Of a stretch of DNA of 47,499 nt, positions 1-8,710 are shown in pieces. Origin of the DNA: Planctomycetaceae bacterium (GTDB lineage Bacteria > Planctomycetota > Planctomycetia > Planctomycetales > Planctomycetaceae); the NCBI GenBank assembly GCA_947476295.1, contig CANJQC010000033.1, positions 1 to 47,499 of the forward strand. Reading direction: 5' to 3'. The notes below the pieces were generated by a model. That model saw nothing but the letters and a program-made list of their open reading frames with translations. It had not been told where the DNA came from and did not search any database. Each line of letters begins with the position of its first letter. Position 1 is the stretch's first letter. Made by a program: the position numbers and the translations under genes.

Positions 1-475
1 GCTTTGCGCCGAGTCCAAGAAGAGTGGTCGTCACTACATCACGTTGCGGGATCCCAAAGACGCCGCTTTTCAAAATTCCGTCTCAAAAACACGGCTGATA
101 ATTTTCCCGCAACAACGGATTTCGACACTTCTGGGGAAGTCGGGCTAGAGGGTTTGATACGGGGGAGCGCAACAGATTTCCATTTTCCTCGCAAACCCAA
201 TTCGCCCATTTTCCGGCTCGTGCATCAGGCCAAGCGTAGCCAGACATCGCATTTTCTTTTCAAGGTTTCATGACGGTCTTTCATTGAAAAACACTGGGTT
301 CCGCTGCGGATCTTTATCTGAATGGCGGTTCAAGTTCGGTTTAGACGAGCCAATGCCAACCGCGTGCGTTATGGTGGCGATGCACATTGGGTTGCGCGCA
401 AATGTAGCGTCGGATGTTTCAACACGCAGAATCTTCCGATGTGGTCCCCTCCGGATACTTCGCGACAACTCCGTC
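1..475. other. No recognisable gene at the left edge
   Basis: Several short open frames exist on both strands here. None shows a family motif, a convincing ribosome binding site or protein-like composition. I see no tRNA fold, repeat array or transposon end. A short frame open from base 2 to base 148 could be the end of a gene lying to the left, but I do not recognise it. Confidence 0.4.
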
Positions 476-793
476 TTAGAGTTCCAGAAGCGGTAAATTC
501 ACGCTCAGGCTATCCAGCGTAATGGCATCGTCGATTCGCACTGTACTCATCTTGGTCATTTCTGCCTGTCCAATGGACGCTGACCGAAACTCTATTCGCT
601 CACTAATTGATCCAGAATCGGACGATACTGGCGAGAGGTTGCTGGAGAACTTACTAAAATCCAGCGATTTGTTCAGATGCAAATAGTCCGGATCTCCCGG
701 CAGTCGAAATTCCTGAATTCTGGTTTCTGGAGTTCCGTAGTCCTGATATCCTGCAGGTTCGGGTAGCCTTGACAGTCGGCACCCGAGCTGCAT
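476..793 (-). CDS. Possible small hypothetical protein
   Basis: This frame of about 105 codons starts at ATG 793 and runs divergently from the ligase-like gene that begins near 840. The predicted product is soluble, rich in Ser, Pro and acidic residues, and ends in SLSVNLPLLEL. Its composition looks protein-like through most of its length, especially the second half. The open frame extends further upstream to 949, inside the neighbouring gene, so an earlier start or a decayed N-terminus is possible; a Cys close to the chosen start is not preceded by a signal peptide in this frame. I recognise no family. It may be a real orphan gene or chance, and the call is tentative. Confidence 0.33.
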   Translation of the reverse strand: MQLGCRLSRLPEPAGYQDYGTPETRIQEFRLPGDPDYLHLNKSLDFSKFSSNLSPVSSDSGSISERIEFRSASIGQAEMTKMSTVRIDDAITLDSLSVNLPLLEL

Positions 794-839
794 TTCACAC
801 GCGTGCTGCGACAGACATGACGACACTCTTGTTTGGACC

Positions 840-2150
840 TTGATTCTCGTGACAATCGATATCGAAACGATTTGGCAGGTCCGGTCGCAGATTGAAGCCA
901 TGCAGTCGCAGCGACTAGTGGAGATGTTGCAGACGATTATTCCTCGCAATCGATTCTGGACGTCGAAACTGCAGGCGGCAGGAGTGGATGTGACAGCGAT
1001 TCGGGGACTCGAAGATCTTGCGAGACTGCCACTGACGACGAAACAGGAATTGGTTGATAACCAGACAGAGCAGCCTCCGTACGGTTCGAACCTGTCGTAT
1101 CCTTCGACGCGCTATCGTCGACTGCATCAGACGTCGGGAACAACAGGACGTCCTGTGCGCTGGATGGACACTCAGGAAAGCTGGGACTGGTTCATGGAAT
1201 GCTGGCGGCAGATTTATACGCTCATGGGACTACAGACATGGGATCGGTTGTTCTTTCCGTTTTCCTTCGGACCCTTCATCGGTTTCTGGGCGGCGTTTGA
1301 AGGTGCAGGACGATTCGGCAACTTCTGCATCGCAGGCGGCGGCATGTCGACATCGGTGCGGTTGCAGGCGATGATCGAAAACGAAGCCACAGTCGTCTGC
1401 TGCACACCGACATACGCCATGCGGATGGCAGAAGTCGCGGCTGCAGAAGGCATCGATCTGAAAGAAACGTCGGTTCGTATGTTGGTTGTCGCTGGTGAAC
1501 CAGGCGGCGCAATTCCCGGCACGAGGGCTCAAATTGAAGACGCATGGGAAGCACGAGTCATCGATCATTGGGGCATGACGGAGATTGGTTCACTGGGAAT
1601 TGAAAGCGAAGATCGACCGGGTGGATTGTTTCTGCTGGAGACGGAATGCATCGCAGAAATTCTTCATCAGGAAACATTGAAGCCGGTCGCACCTGGTGAG
1701 GTCGGCGAACTTGTGGTCACGAATCTGGGACGAATCGGCAGTCCGCTGATTCGTTATCGCACGCGTGATCTTGTGAAGGCCTCGACTTCCGAAGATCCGG
1801 CTGGCAGAAAACTCACATGGCTCGACGGCGGCATCCTTGGCCGTTCGGACGACATGATGATTGTTCGCGGCAACAACGTTTTCCCGTCCAGTATCGAAGC
1901 CGTCGTTCGCGAGTTTACAGAGGTCGCTGAGTTTCGAATTGAACTCAGAGCCGTCCGCGCGATGCAAGAACTTTGCGTCGCGATTGAACCCACACCTGAA
2001 GCTGCCGATTCCGCCGCTCAGTTAACTGAACGAGTTCGGTCGGCCTTGCGGCAGCGACTGGGATTCATCATGGACGTACGTTTGGTGGCTCCCGGTGAGT
2101 TTCCCCGATTTGAACTCAAGAGCAGACGAATCGTGCGGGATGAATCGTGA
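840..2150 (+). CDS. PaaK-like adenylate-forming CoA ligase
   Basis: The product belongs to the phenylacetate-CoA ligase branch of the AMP-forming (ANL) enzymes, which activate a carboxylate as an acyl-adenylate and then usually pass it to CoA. The nucleotide-binding P-loop-like motif HQTSGTTGRPVR is at about residues 96-107. The motif DHWGMTEIG, matching the family's YGxTE, is in the middle, RYRTRDL follows, and the C-terminal hinge reads GRSDDMMIVRGNNVFPSSIE. At about 436 residues it has the usual PaaK length. The first usable start is TTG at 840, GTG at 849 is a good alternative, and ATG at 900 would cut into the conserved N-terminal helix region; none has a strong Shine-Dalgarno. It lies 3 bases upstream of glnD and is probably co-transcribed with it. 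The substrate cannot be read from sequence; the sugar-locus genes are far away, so no link to them is implied. Confidence 0.85.
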   Translation: MILVTIDIETIWQVRSQIEAMQSQRLVEMLQTIIPRNRFWTSKLQAAGVDVTAIRGLEDLARLPLTTKQELVDNQTEQPPYGSNLSYPSTRYRRLHQTSGTTGRPVRWMDTQESWDWFMECWRQIYTLMGLQTWDRLFFPFSFGPFIGFWAAFEGAGRFGNFCIAGGGMSTSVRLQAMIENEATVVCCTPTYAMRMAEVAAAEGIDLKETSVRMLVVAGEPGGAIPGTRAQIEDAWEARVIDHWGMTEIGSLGIESEDRPGGLFLLETECIAEILHQETLKPVAPGEVGELVVTNLGRIGSPLIRYRTRDLVKASTSEDPAGRKLTWLDGGILGRSDDMMIVRGNNVFPSSIEAVVREFTEVAEFRIELRAVRAMQELCVAIEPTPEAADSAAQLTERVRSALRQRLGFIMDVRLVAPGEFPRFELKSRRIVRDES

Positions 2151-2153
2151 ACA

Positions 2154-4805
2154 ATGAATAATTTAAAACCCATCAACGGCCGTATCCAGCAGCGACGAGC
2201 TTCCTTGTTGGCGATGCGCAGCGGCGTGCGTGAACGGAGGCGGGCGGGTGAAGACGGGATTGCGTGCTGTCAATTGCTTTCCGATCAGGTTGATGAGTTC
2301 ATCTGCGGGATCGTGGCTCAGCAGCAGGACGCTCATCCAGAAATTTCGCCAACGTCATTCGCGGTCCTCGCCGTAGGCGGCAACGGTCGCCGTCGCCCTG
2401 CTCCGTTTTCAGACATCGACCTGTTGTTTCTGGTGGATGCAAAACAACACACTGCTGCTCAGGAGTTTTTGTCGGCCGTCGTACGCGACTGCTGGGATGC
2501 GGGTGCCCAGCCGGGGTCAAGTATACGCACGATCTTGGATGTGGTGCGATTTGCAATCGACGACATTCAGTTCGCGACTTCGCTGATCGAAACGCGATTC
2601 CTGTGCGGCAACGAACGACTGGCTGAGTTAGCTCTGCAGCAAGTTCGTTCAAAAGTCTTCTCGGATCGGTCGGAACCAATGATCCAGAGACTTGTTGCAT
2701 CACGGCGTGAAGAATGGATGACGCGAGGTAACTCGGTGAACCAACTGGAACCGGACTTGAAGCGATCTCCCGGTGGCCTGCGTGATCTACACTTGCTGCG
2801 ATGGGTGTCTTTCATGCGTTATCGCAATCCAGATCCGGTTCTGCTACAGCAAAAAGGTGATATCAGCAAGCAGGAACTGGATGATCTGCTGCTTGCGGAT
2901 GAATTTCTTTCGTCGCTGCGAACCGACCTGCATTTGCTCACAAATCTGAAGCAGGATGTGATGACGCGCGAACTGCAGTTGCAGCTTTCAGAGCAACGAG
3001 GATTTCAGTCGTCCAATCTGTTAAGACCTGTCGAAGCATTTATGCAGGAGTACTTCGGAAACACCTCGCGCGTAGCAGCGGTTGCACGGCGTGTGGCGGA
3101 GGTGCCTCGCAGATCGTCGATCTTCAGTCGCCTGCGAAACGCCATTCTGCCGCAGAAATCGGCGGAAGGTTTTCTGATTGTTGACGGCATGGTACAGGTT
3201 CCGGACGTTCGCCGCAGATCGCTCAAAGATCCGCTCACCATTCTGGACGTGTTCGTCAGCGCCACTCAGAACGAAGCAGAACTTTCACCGGAACTTCGCA
3301 AGTCGATAGGCCAAATTGCAGTCAGCCTTCCCGATGAACCGAGCCGTGAAGTAACCGATCGCTTTCGGGACATTATGCGTTTTGCCGACGGGTTGCCGGA
3401 TACGCTGCGAGCAATGTACGAAACCGGAATTTTGGAATGGCTGATTCCTTCATTTGCCGGGATCCGAAACCTGATGCAGTTCAATCAGTATCACAGTTTC
3501 ACGGTCGATGAGCATACGCTGAAAGCGATGGACGAGATTACTTCTTTCGCCCACGACGAGTCACCGGTCGGTTCGGCATATCAAGGCGTTCGTCATCGAG
3601 CGACACTGCATCTGGCGATGTTGATGCACGACGTCGGCAAGGGGCGCGAAGGCGATCACAGCATCGTTGGAGAACAACTGGCAGACGACGTTGCCGTGCG
3701 TCTGCAGATGGCTGCAAACAAAAAAACAATGCTAATGTTTTTGGTACGCTATCATCTGATCATGCCGGATCTGGCGTTTCGAAGAGACATCACTGACGCC
3801 ACAATGCTCGTCGATTTCGCGCGCCTCGTGGGTGCCCCGGAGTTACTGCGAATGCTGTACGTGCTGACCGTTGCCGATATCAGGGCCGTTGGGCCGGATG
3901 TCTGGTCGGACTGGAAAGGTGAGTTGCTGGCTGACCTTTACAACCGCTCGATGCAGATTCTGAGCGGACGTCCTTACAACCACTTGGAACGTGAACGACT
4001 GCAGATGGTGCGAACCGCTGTGCGGAGTTCCATCGTGCCGCTGGGCAGCAAAACAGATCCGGAAACATGGGGGAAATGGGCCGAAGAGCAACTGGATTCT
4101 CTTCCGCCGTTTTACCTGATGACCGAACAACCCTACCGCATCGCGCGGGATCTTGACATGATTCATCAGTTAAACGAGTCAGAAGTCAAGATCGAGGGTG
4201 AATTCGATTCAGAAACCGAGACTGTTAGCTACCGCGTCTTTGCTCCTGGCAGATTCGGACATGGAAGTTTTCACAATATTGCCGGAATTCTGTCCGGCCT
4301 GCGGATGAACATTCTGGCAGCTCAGGTCTGTACGACATCAAATGGCGTTGTGATAGCCTACTTTCGAGTGACCGACAACGATTTCACCGGCCCTGTGCCG
4401 CAGTCGCGAATCGAGGATGTCGCCGTGGCAATCGGGGACGTACTGACAGCAAAAAAGACGGTGGAAAGCGTCTTTCGCCGCAGCGGAATTTATCGATTCA
4501 ACCACATCAATCCGGTTATCGTGAGGCAGGAACCGAAGGTCGGGATTGACAATGATTGTTCGGAACGCTTCACTGTGATTGATGTGTTTGCCACAGACAC
4601 ACAGGGCCTTCTTTATACCCTCGCTCATACGCTGTTCAACTACGGGCTAACCGTCCATCTGGCACGCATCGCGACCAACATCGATCAGGTCGTGGATGTC
4701 TTTTACATCGTGAACGAACATCATCGCAAAGTTGAAGATCAGGAACTTCTGCAGAATCTCAAGTCATCGCTGCTCAAAGAAATTCGGTTGCTGAGTGGTT
4801 CGTAG
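2154..4805 (+). CDS. glnD: Bifunctional PII uridylyltransferase/uridylyl-removing enzyme GlnD
   Basis: GlnD senses glutamine and adds or removes UMP on PII proteins, which sets glutamine synthetase activity and nitrogen gene expression; it acts in the cytoplasm. The order of domains is canonical across 883 residues. A nucleotidyltransferase domain has the metal site GGNGRRRPAPFSDID at residues 75-89. A central GlnE-like helical region includes SPGGLRDLHLLRW. An HD hydrolase domain has HDVGKG near residue 490, for UMP removal. Two C-terminal ACT domains start near 697 (FAPGRFGHGSFHNIAG) and 802 (FTVIDVFATDTQGLLY). The usual Tyr after GG is Asn here, but the catalytic Ser-Asp-x-Asp is kept, so both activities should be present. 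ATG at 2154 is 3 bases after the previous stop, suggesting co-translation. No PII or glutamine synthetase gene lies in the window. Confidence 0.95.
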   Translation: MNNLKPINGRIQQRRASLLAMRSGVRERRRAGEDGIACCQLLSDQVDEFICGIVAQQQDAHPEISPTSFAVLAVGGNGRRRPAPFSDIDLLFLVDAKQHTAAQEFLSAVVRDCWDAGAQPGSSIRTILDVVRFAIDDIQFATSLIETRFLCGNERLAELALQQVRSKVFSDRSEPMIQRLVASRREEWMTRGNSVNQLEPDLKRSPGGLRDLHLLRWVSFMRYRNPDPVLLQQKGDISKQELDDLLLADEFLSSLRTDLHLLTNLKQDVMTRELQLQLSEQRGFQSSNLLRPVEAFMQEYFGNTSRVAAVARRVAEVPRRSSIFSRLRNAILPQKSAEGFLIVDGMVQVPDVRRRSLKDPLTILDVFVSATQNEAELSPELRKSIGQIAVSLPDEPSREVTDRFRDIMRFADGLPDTLRAMYETGILEWLIPSFAGIRNLMQFNQYHSFTVDEHTLKAMDEITSFAHDESPVGSAYQGVRHRATLHLAMLMHDVGKGREGDHSIVGEQLADDVAVRLQMAANKKTMLMFLVRYHLIMPDLAFRRDITDATMLVDFARLVGAPELLRMLYVLTVADIRAVGPDVWSDWKGELLADLYNRSMQILSGRPYNHLERERLQMVRTAVRSSIVPLGSKTDPETWGKWAEEQLDSLPPFYLMTEQPYRIARDLDMIHQLNESEVKIEGEFDSETETVSYRVFAPGRFGHGSFHNIAGILSGLRMNILAAQVCTTSNGVVIAYFRVTDNDFTGPVPQSRIEDVAVAIGDVLTAKKTVESVFRRSGIYRFNHINPVIVRQEPKVGIDNDCSERFTVIDVFATDTQGLLYTLAHTLFNYGLTVHLARIATNIDQVVDVFYIVNEHHRKVEDQELLQNLKSSLLKEIRLLSGS

Positions 4806-4857
4806 TGCTTGCGAGATCTGAATTCGCTTAATGACGCAGGGGGCTACTGGCAGCTGA

Positions 4858-4874
4858 TGAGCCGCGCGGGCTCA
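4858..4874. terminator. Hairpin between convergent genes, possible terminator
   Basis: TGAGCC and GGCTCA form a perfect 6-bp stem around a 5-base GC loop, in the gap between glnD (plus) and the beta-RFAP synthase gene (minus), which converge here. No T-run follows on either strand, so if it terminates transcription it is not a classical intrinsic terminator. The position is the main argument. Confidence 0.3.
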
Positions 4875-4937
4875 CCGTGAGTAACACTGCCTGTTGGTGG
4901 CTGGCGATCTCCCTTGTCCTACCTTACAACAATGCTG

Positions 4938-5930
4938 CTACTCTAATATACGATCAACCGCATCATCAACCGCCGAGCGAATCGTGGCACCGGTATTCAG
5001 CGGTTCAGAAACGGTTGTGTTCATTCGACTCTGATCGATGGAGTCCGGAATGAGTCTCATAATTTCCGCCGCATGTTGCTCCGAAGCAGCCGGGATGCTG
5101 ATCAACGGACCCCACGATGATTGTGCCATCCCGAAAACTCCGCTCGAACGCAGGTTCGCGACCAGTTTCGTCATCGCAGGATGCGCGAACACACCACCCT
5201 GCTCGGCCGAGTAGAAAGTGCCAATCGCTTGCCCGTAGGTCTCCAGCGACTTCGCGAACGACTCAAAGTGATGCTCACGGACAGCCGGAACGATCTGTCG
5301 CAAAACCTGCTGTTCAAGGTTTTCGATCAACACGTGAGGCATATGAATTTGCCGGCCGAAGAACGTTCGTTCCTGTTCGCCGGACAGTCCCTGCGAATTT
5401 TCCGGATGCACTAGGACAAATCGCCAAGCATCCGGAAATCTCATTCGATCCACCTGTCGATCTACCGGGTCCACTTGGGATTCACCTTTATCCACAAGAA
5501 ATCCACCTTGTGTAAACCCTACAGTACCGATCGCCGATCGCTCTGCGCGGTCTGCCAGCTGGGCCAACCGAAATGGATCTTCCTGCACGCGACGGTGAGT
5601 GATTAGTTCGATGGCAGCGGACACCGCTAGTCCCAGCTGGGTTCCGCTTCCAAGTCCCGTATGGAACGGCACCGCGTGATGCACCTCAATCCGCAGCGAT
5701 CCAATGTGGTGGTGTGATCGGATGCGTTTGAGGAACTCGCAAACCCGCTGGCCGATGTCGTCTGCCGCCTCAATCGTATCCGTGTCAGCAACGATCGGTG
5801 TAAAACTCAAACGCCACGCGGGTTGTCGCAGCATGACACCGATTCCGCCAAACCGCCAACGCATGGCGGGTTCGCTGCAGATGAGTCCGAAGTGCAGACG
5901 CGCGCCTGTTGAGATATCAATCCTGGTCAT
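4938..5930 (-). CDS. Beta-ribofuranosylaminobenzene 5'-phosphate synthase (beta-RFAP synthase)
   Basis: Beta-RFAP synthase condenses PRPP with 4-hydroxybenzoate or aminobenzoate, an early committed step in making tetrahydromethanopterin, the C1 carrier of methanogens, methylotrophs and many planctomycetes. The 330-residue product has the GHMP-type fold marks of this family: an N-terminal TRIDISTGARLHFGL, GGIGVMLRQP around residues 28-37, and the glycine-rich loop VPFHTGLGSGTQLGL at about 88-102. The start ATG at 5930 was chosen because TRIDI is the family N-terminus; the frame stays open upstream to 5993 but would overlap the preceding gene. The DUF447 gene ends 13 bases upstream, so the two probably form one minus-strand operon. 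The enzyme family call is firm; that the cell uses H4MPT is inferred. Confidence 0.88.
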   Translation of the reverse strand: MTRIDISTGARLHFGLICSEPAMRWRFGGIGVMLRQPAWRLSFTPIVADTDTIEAADDIGQRVCEFLKRIRSHHHIGSLRIEVHHAVPFHTGLGSGTQLGLAVSAAIELITHRRVQEDPFRLAQLADRAERSAIGTVGFTQGGFLVDKGESQVDPVDRQVDRMRFPDAWRFVLVHPENSQGLSGEQERTFFGRQIHMPHVLIENLEQQVLRQIVPAVREHHFESFAKSLETYGQAIGTFYSAEQGGVFAHPAMTKLVANLRSSGVFGMAQSSWGPLISIPAASEQHAAEIMRLIPDSIDQSRMNTTVSEPLNTGATIRSAVDDAVDRILE

Positions 5931-5943
5931 TGTGTGATCCGTG

Positions 5944-6540
5944 TCACGATGTTTTGTGCAAGGATGACATTGTCTCCGGCTGACTGAGGACAAAATCTTT
6001 CAGCATGGTGAATGCGAATTTTTCTTCCATGCCGCCGGTCTTCTCAACCGCCGGTTCCAGAAAGCTGATCATATCCACGACATGCTGCCGAGGAAGCAGG
6101 TGCAGTCGAGTCGAAAGGATAGCCGCTTCAAGGACGGCATGTCGGGCGCGATTGAATCCGAAGAACGGGCGTCGTTCGCCCTGATGCACAATCGATAATG
6201 GCATCCTGCTTCTGGCGCTTGATGCGTCGATGCTGTCCACCGTAAATTCAAACCACCGGCAACAATCCTTAAGAACAAAACCGTCAATCATGGCGGCGGG
6301 TTCAACAGGTGGCATTTGTGTCAGTTTGCCGGTCGCTGCCTTGGCAATCATGTCCACTCGATCAACCACATGAAACACGCCACAGCGCGTCGCTGCGAGA
6401 TTAGTGAATGTAGTCGAAGGTTGAAACGGGCGGAGGAGCAATCTGGCAAAGTCACCAGTAACAACCGGCCCCATCGGAGCGATGTTCAGGTGACCGGCTG
6501 TATCTACACTTGTTACAATTCCTTCAACGATCATGTCCAT
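5944..6540 (-). CDS. DUF447 family protein (flavin-reductase-like split barrel)
   Basis: The 198-residue product fits DUF447: the opening MIVEGIVTSVDTAGHLNIAPMGP resembles FMN-binding split-barrel proteins, followed by LLLRPFQPSTTFTNL, DRVDMIAKAATG and a helical C-terminal half with the FFGFNRARHAVLEAAIL segment. Genes of this family recur beside tetrahydromethanopterin biosynthesis and C1-transfer genes in methylotrophic bacteria and planctomycetes, and their exact reaction is not established. Here the partner is the beta-RFAP synthase 13 bases downstream, consistent with that association. Start ATG at 6540 or the in-frame ATG at 6534 are equally possible. The gene diverges from the HtrA-type protease gene, with a 292-base intergenic region that contains a long inverted repeat. 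Confidence 0.8.
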   Translation of the reverse strand: MDMIVEGIVTSVDTAGHLNIAPMGPVVTGDFARLLLRPFQPSTTFTNLAATRCGVFHVVDRVDMIAKAATGKLTQMPPVEPAAMIDGFVLKDCCRWFEFTVDSIDASSARSRMPLSIVHQGERRPFFGFNRARHAVLEAAILSTRLHLLPRQHVVDMISFLEPAVEKTGGMEEKFAFTMLKDFVLSQPETMSSLHKTS

Positions 6541-6623
6541 CCCACTGAAAAGCCCAAAGGCGAACGTGCCAGACTTTGCGGATCGCAGATAATACGCGAT
6601 GATTATAGTTGGACACCGTTACT

Positions 6624-6711
6624 TTCTGTGAGCGGATGGGCGCTGGCCCCGGTGTTTTTCTACGTTTTTTCTTGGCCTACCCTGACGATTATCGCCATTC
6701 CGCTCACAGAA
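6624..6711. repeat. Long imperfect inverted repeat between divergent genes
   Basis: The left arm begins TTCTGTGAGCGGA at 6624 and the right arm ends with its reverse complement at 6711. The 13 paired bases extend into TGG and CG with single-base bulges, giving arms of about 18 bases separated by roughly 50. It sits between the divergent DUF447 and protease genes, 120 bases ahead of the protease start. It could be a looped operator, an RNA hairpin in the protease leader or a small mobile relic. The pairing is seen directly; the role is not known. Confidence 0.6.
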
Positions 6712-6832
6712 CATGGAAACCATGCAAGATGGCCAGTTTTTTGGGAGAAACGCGGCGTTGTTCAGCTAATCAACGGCACGTAACGGCAGCAAAATCCGGC
6801 AATTTGAAATCAGATATTCCGGAACAACAACC

Positions 6833-8041
6833 ATGAGTGACCACGAACAACATTCTTATTCACCGTCAGAGCATCACGCGCCTGCCGCGAACGGCTGGCT
6901 TGTGATTGTGCTCATCGGCCTAGTGGCCGTGCTGGTGTTCAAGACAGGCACGGACACTTGGCGAAATCGTCACGATTACACTCAGCGCACTGTCACGCCA
7001 CGCGGCGATCTGGCGGCTGATGAAGCGGCCATGGTTGAACTGTTCGAGAAAGTCTCTCCTTCAGTCGTGTACGTCCGGATGAAGTCGAAGGGCGTGCTGC
7101 AGGCCAATGATGGCAGCCTCGCAGAACAGGAAATTGGATCCGGGACCGGCTTCGTCTGGGATGAAAACGGTCACATCATCACAAATCTGCACGTCGTGCG
7201 AGACGCACTGTTCAGGCAAGGAGCAGAGTTGGAGGTGCAACTGGGGGACTCAGCAAATTCCACAAGTCTTCAAGTATTCACTGCAGAGTTTGTGGGGGCG
7301 GTTTCCAAGCACGATATCGCTGTGCTGAAAATCGCAGCCGAACCTTCGCTGCTGGTACCAATCACCATCGGATCGTCAGACGATCTGAAGGTTGGGCAAA
7401 CCGTGCTGGCAATCGGCAATCCGTTTCGTTTTGAGCGGACGCTGTCCACGGGCGTGATCGGCGGACTCAATCGAAGCGTCGGCACCAACGATGGGAATAT
7501 CCTTGCGGGGATGATTCAGACGGATGCCGCCATCAATCCCGGCAATTCCGGAGGTCCGCTGCTCGACAGTGCAGGTCGCCTGATTGGTGTCACCACCGCG
7601 ATCGTAAGCACTAGTGGCGCGTCAGCCGGACTGGGCTTTGCGGTGCCAGTCAACAACGTTCATCAGTCCGTGGAGTTGGTCATGCACGAGTCCATTAACA
7701 ACCAGATGCCGTCTATGGGGATCGCTATCCTCGATAGCGAAACCGCCCGCGACAATGGCATCCCGGAACAACTACTGGCTGGTGGCCTTGTCGTGCTCTA
7801 TGTCTACCCCAACACACCCGCAGAAGCCGTCGGACTCCAAGGATGCAGCAAACACGATGGACGATTCTTTCTGGGTGACCAGATCACCGCCATCAACGAC
7901 ACGAAAATCCGTACCTTCGACGACCTCACCCTCCTCATGCAAACCTTCAAGCCAGGCCAATCGATCCAACTCGTCGTCGTCCGAGCGGCTCAGCAAACAA
8001 CGGTAGAGTTGACGCTGGAGCCCAGAAAAGTCTTGTTGTAA
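6833..8041 (+). CDS. Membrane-anchored HtrA/DegP-type serine protease with PDZ domain
   Basis: The product is a 402-residue envelope protease of the HtrA family, which degrades or processes misfolded exported proteins. A charged N-terminus precedes one membrane segment at about residues 21-36, so the catalytic part should face the periplasm. The trypsin-like domain keeps the full triad: His120 in TNLHVV, Asp161 in KHDIAVLKI and Ser239 in GNSGGPLL. A single PDZ domain covers about residues 290-395, with GLVVLYVYPNTPAEAVGL and LGDQITAIN. The usual HtrA has one or two PDZ domains, so this matches the one-PDZ DegS/HtrA group. The start ATG at 6833 has only a weak GGAA upstream. The gene stands alone, converging on the acetyltransferase gene. 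The annotation is firm; its substrates are unknown. Confidence 0.92.
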   Translation: MSDHEQHSYSPSEHHAPAANGWLVIVLIGLVAVLVFKTGTDTWRNRHDYTQRTVTPRGDLAADEAAMVELFEKVSPSVVYVRMKSKGVLQANDGSLAEQEIGSGTGFVWDENGHIITNLHVVRDALFRQGAELEVQLGDSANSTSLQVFTAEFVGAVSKHDIAVLKIAAEPSLLVPITIGSSDDLKVGQTVLAIGNPFRFERTLSTGVIGGLNRSVGTNDGNILAGMIQTDAAINPGNSGGPLLDSAGRLIGVTTAIVSTSGASAGLGFAVPVNNVHQSVELVMHESINNQMPSMGIAILDSETARDNGIPEQLLAGGLVVLYVYPNTPAEAVGLQGCSKHDGRFFLGDQITAINDTKIRTFDDLTLLMQTFKPGQSIQLVVVRAAQQTTVELTLEPRKVLL

Positions 8042-8147
8042 GCTGAATGGTGGCTGCGGCCTGTCGATTCAGAGGTCAGATTGTCGGATCTTGTGGGATA
8101 GGCAATCATCTGTTTTTTTGTCGTAAATGCTGTCGGTAAACCGCCGA

Positions 8148-8675
8148 TCATGTTGCTCGGAAAAATGCTCCGTCTTCAACGTCTTGAGAGACAACTCGCC
8201 CCGCGCCGACGACTGCTCCGCGTCCGACGCGAACGTTTTGCAGGATAATGCAGCGGCAGGCCAGCCAAGCGCCATGGGCAATCACAATTGCGCCGGTGCG
8301 CAACTCAAATGTCGGTGATTTGCGATCGTGGCTGCCTGTGCATAAATATGCACCTTGGGAAATGCAAACGTCACTTTCGAGTGTGACCTGATCCAGATTG
8401 TCGATCCAGACGTCCTGACCAAGCCAGCAGTAATCACCGATTTCAAGTTTCCATGGAAACTTGATTCTGACTTGTGGCTTTAGTATGACTCCCCGACCGA
8501 CACGAGCACCAAACAGTCGCAGTAAGCAAACTTTGACACCTGAAACCGGAACCCAGCCGTTTTCGAATACCACCAGACTCAGGAAGTACCAGATCATACA
8601 AATCAAGCGTCCTCGGCCTGGATTGAACTCGGGATTGCGGTACGCTGCCAGATTACGGATTCGCGGTTCGGACAT
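8148..8675 (-). CDS. WcaF-like putative acetyltransferase (left-handed beta-helix)
   Basis: This resembles the WcaF acyltransferases of colanic-acid-type clusters, which O-acetylate sugars during polysaccharide synthesis. Seen are RLFGARVGRGVILKPQ, the WcaF signature FPWKLEIGDYCWLG, and SQGAYLCTGSHDRKSPTFEL, followed by hexapeptide repeats that form the beta-helix. The catalytic His is in GSHD. The frame stops at DGAFFRAT, where relatives continue through a VVAGNPA-type ending, so roughly a dozen C-terminal residues are missing. ATG at 8675 gives 175 residues and matches the family; an upstream start at 8696 is possible. It is the last gene of the minus-strand locus and converges with the protease gene about 106 bases away. 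Whether the short C-terminus leaves it active is unclear. Confidence 0.75.
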   Translation of the reverse strand: MSEPRIRNLAAYRNPEFNPGRGRLICMIWYFLSLVVFENGWVPVSGVKVCLLRLFGARVGRGVILKPQVRIKFPWKLEIGDYCWLGQDVWIDNLDQVTLESDVCISQGAYLCTGSHDRKSPTFELRTGAIVIAHGAWLACRCIILQNVRVGRGAVVGAGRVVSQDVEDGAFFRAT

Positions 8676-8710
8676 CTTGAAGAAGTCTCCGGCCATTGGA
8701 TATGGTCATC

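Noticed and set aside
2-148. Open frame at the left edge with a Cys- and basic-rich start, considered as a ribosomal protein L33 end
   Set aside because: The spacing and residues do not fit the bL33 pattern, and no stronger match was visible.
6556-6571. TGGCACG reading toward the DUF447 gene, suggestive of a sigma-54 -24 element
   Set aside because: The following bases on the minus strand (TTCGCCTTT) do not supply a TTGC at the -12 position.
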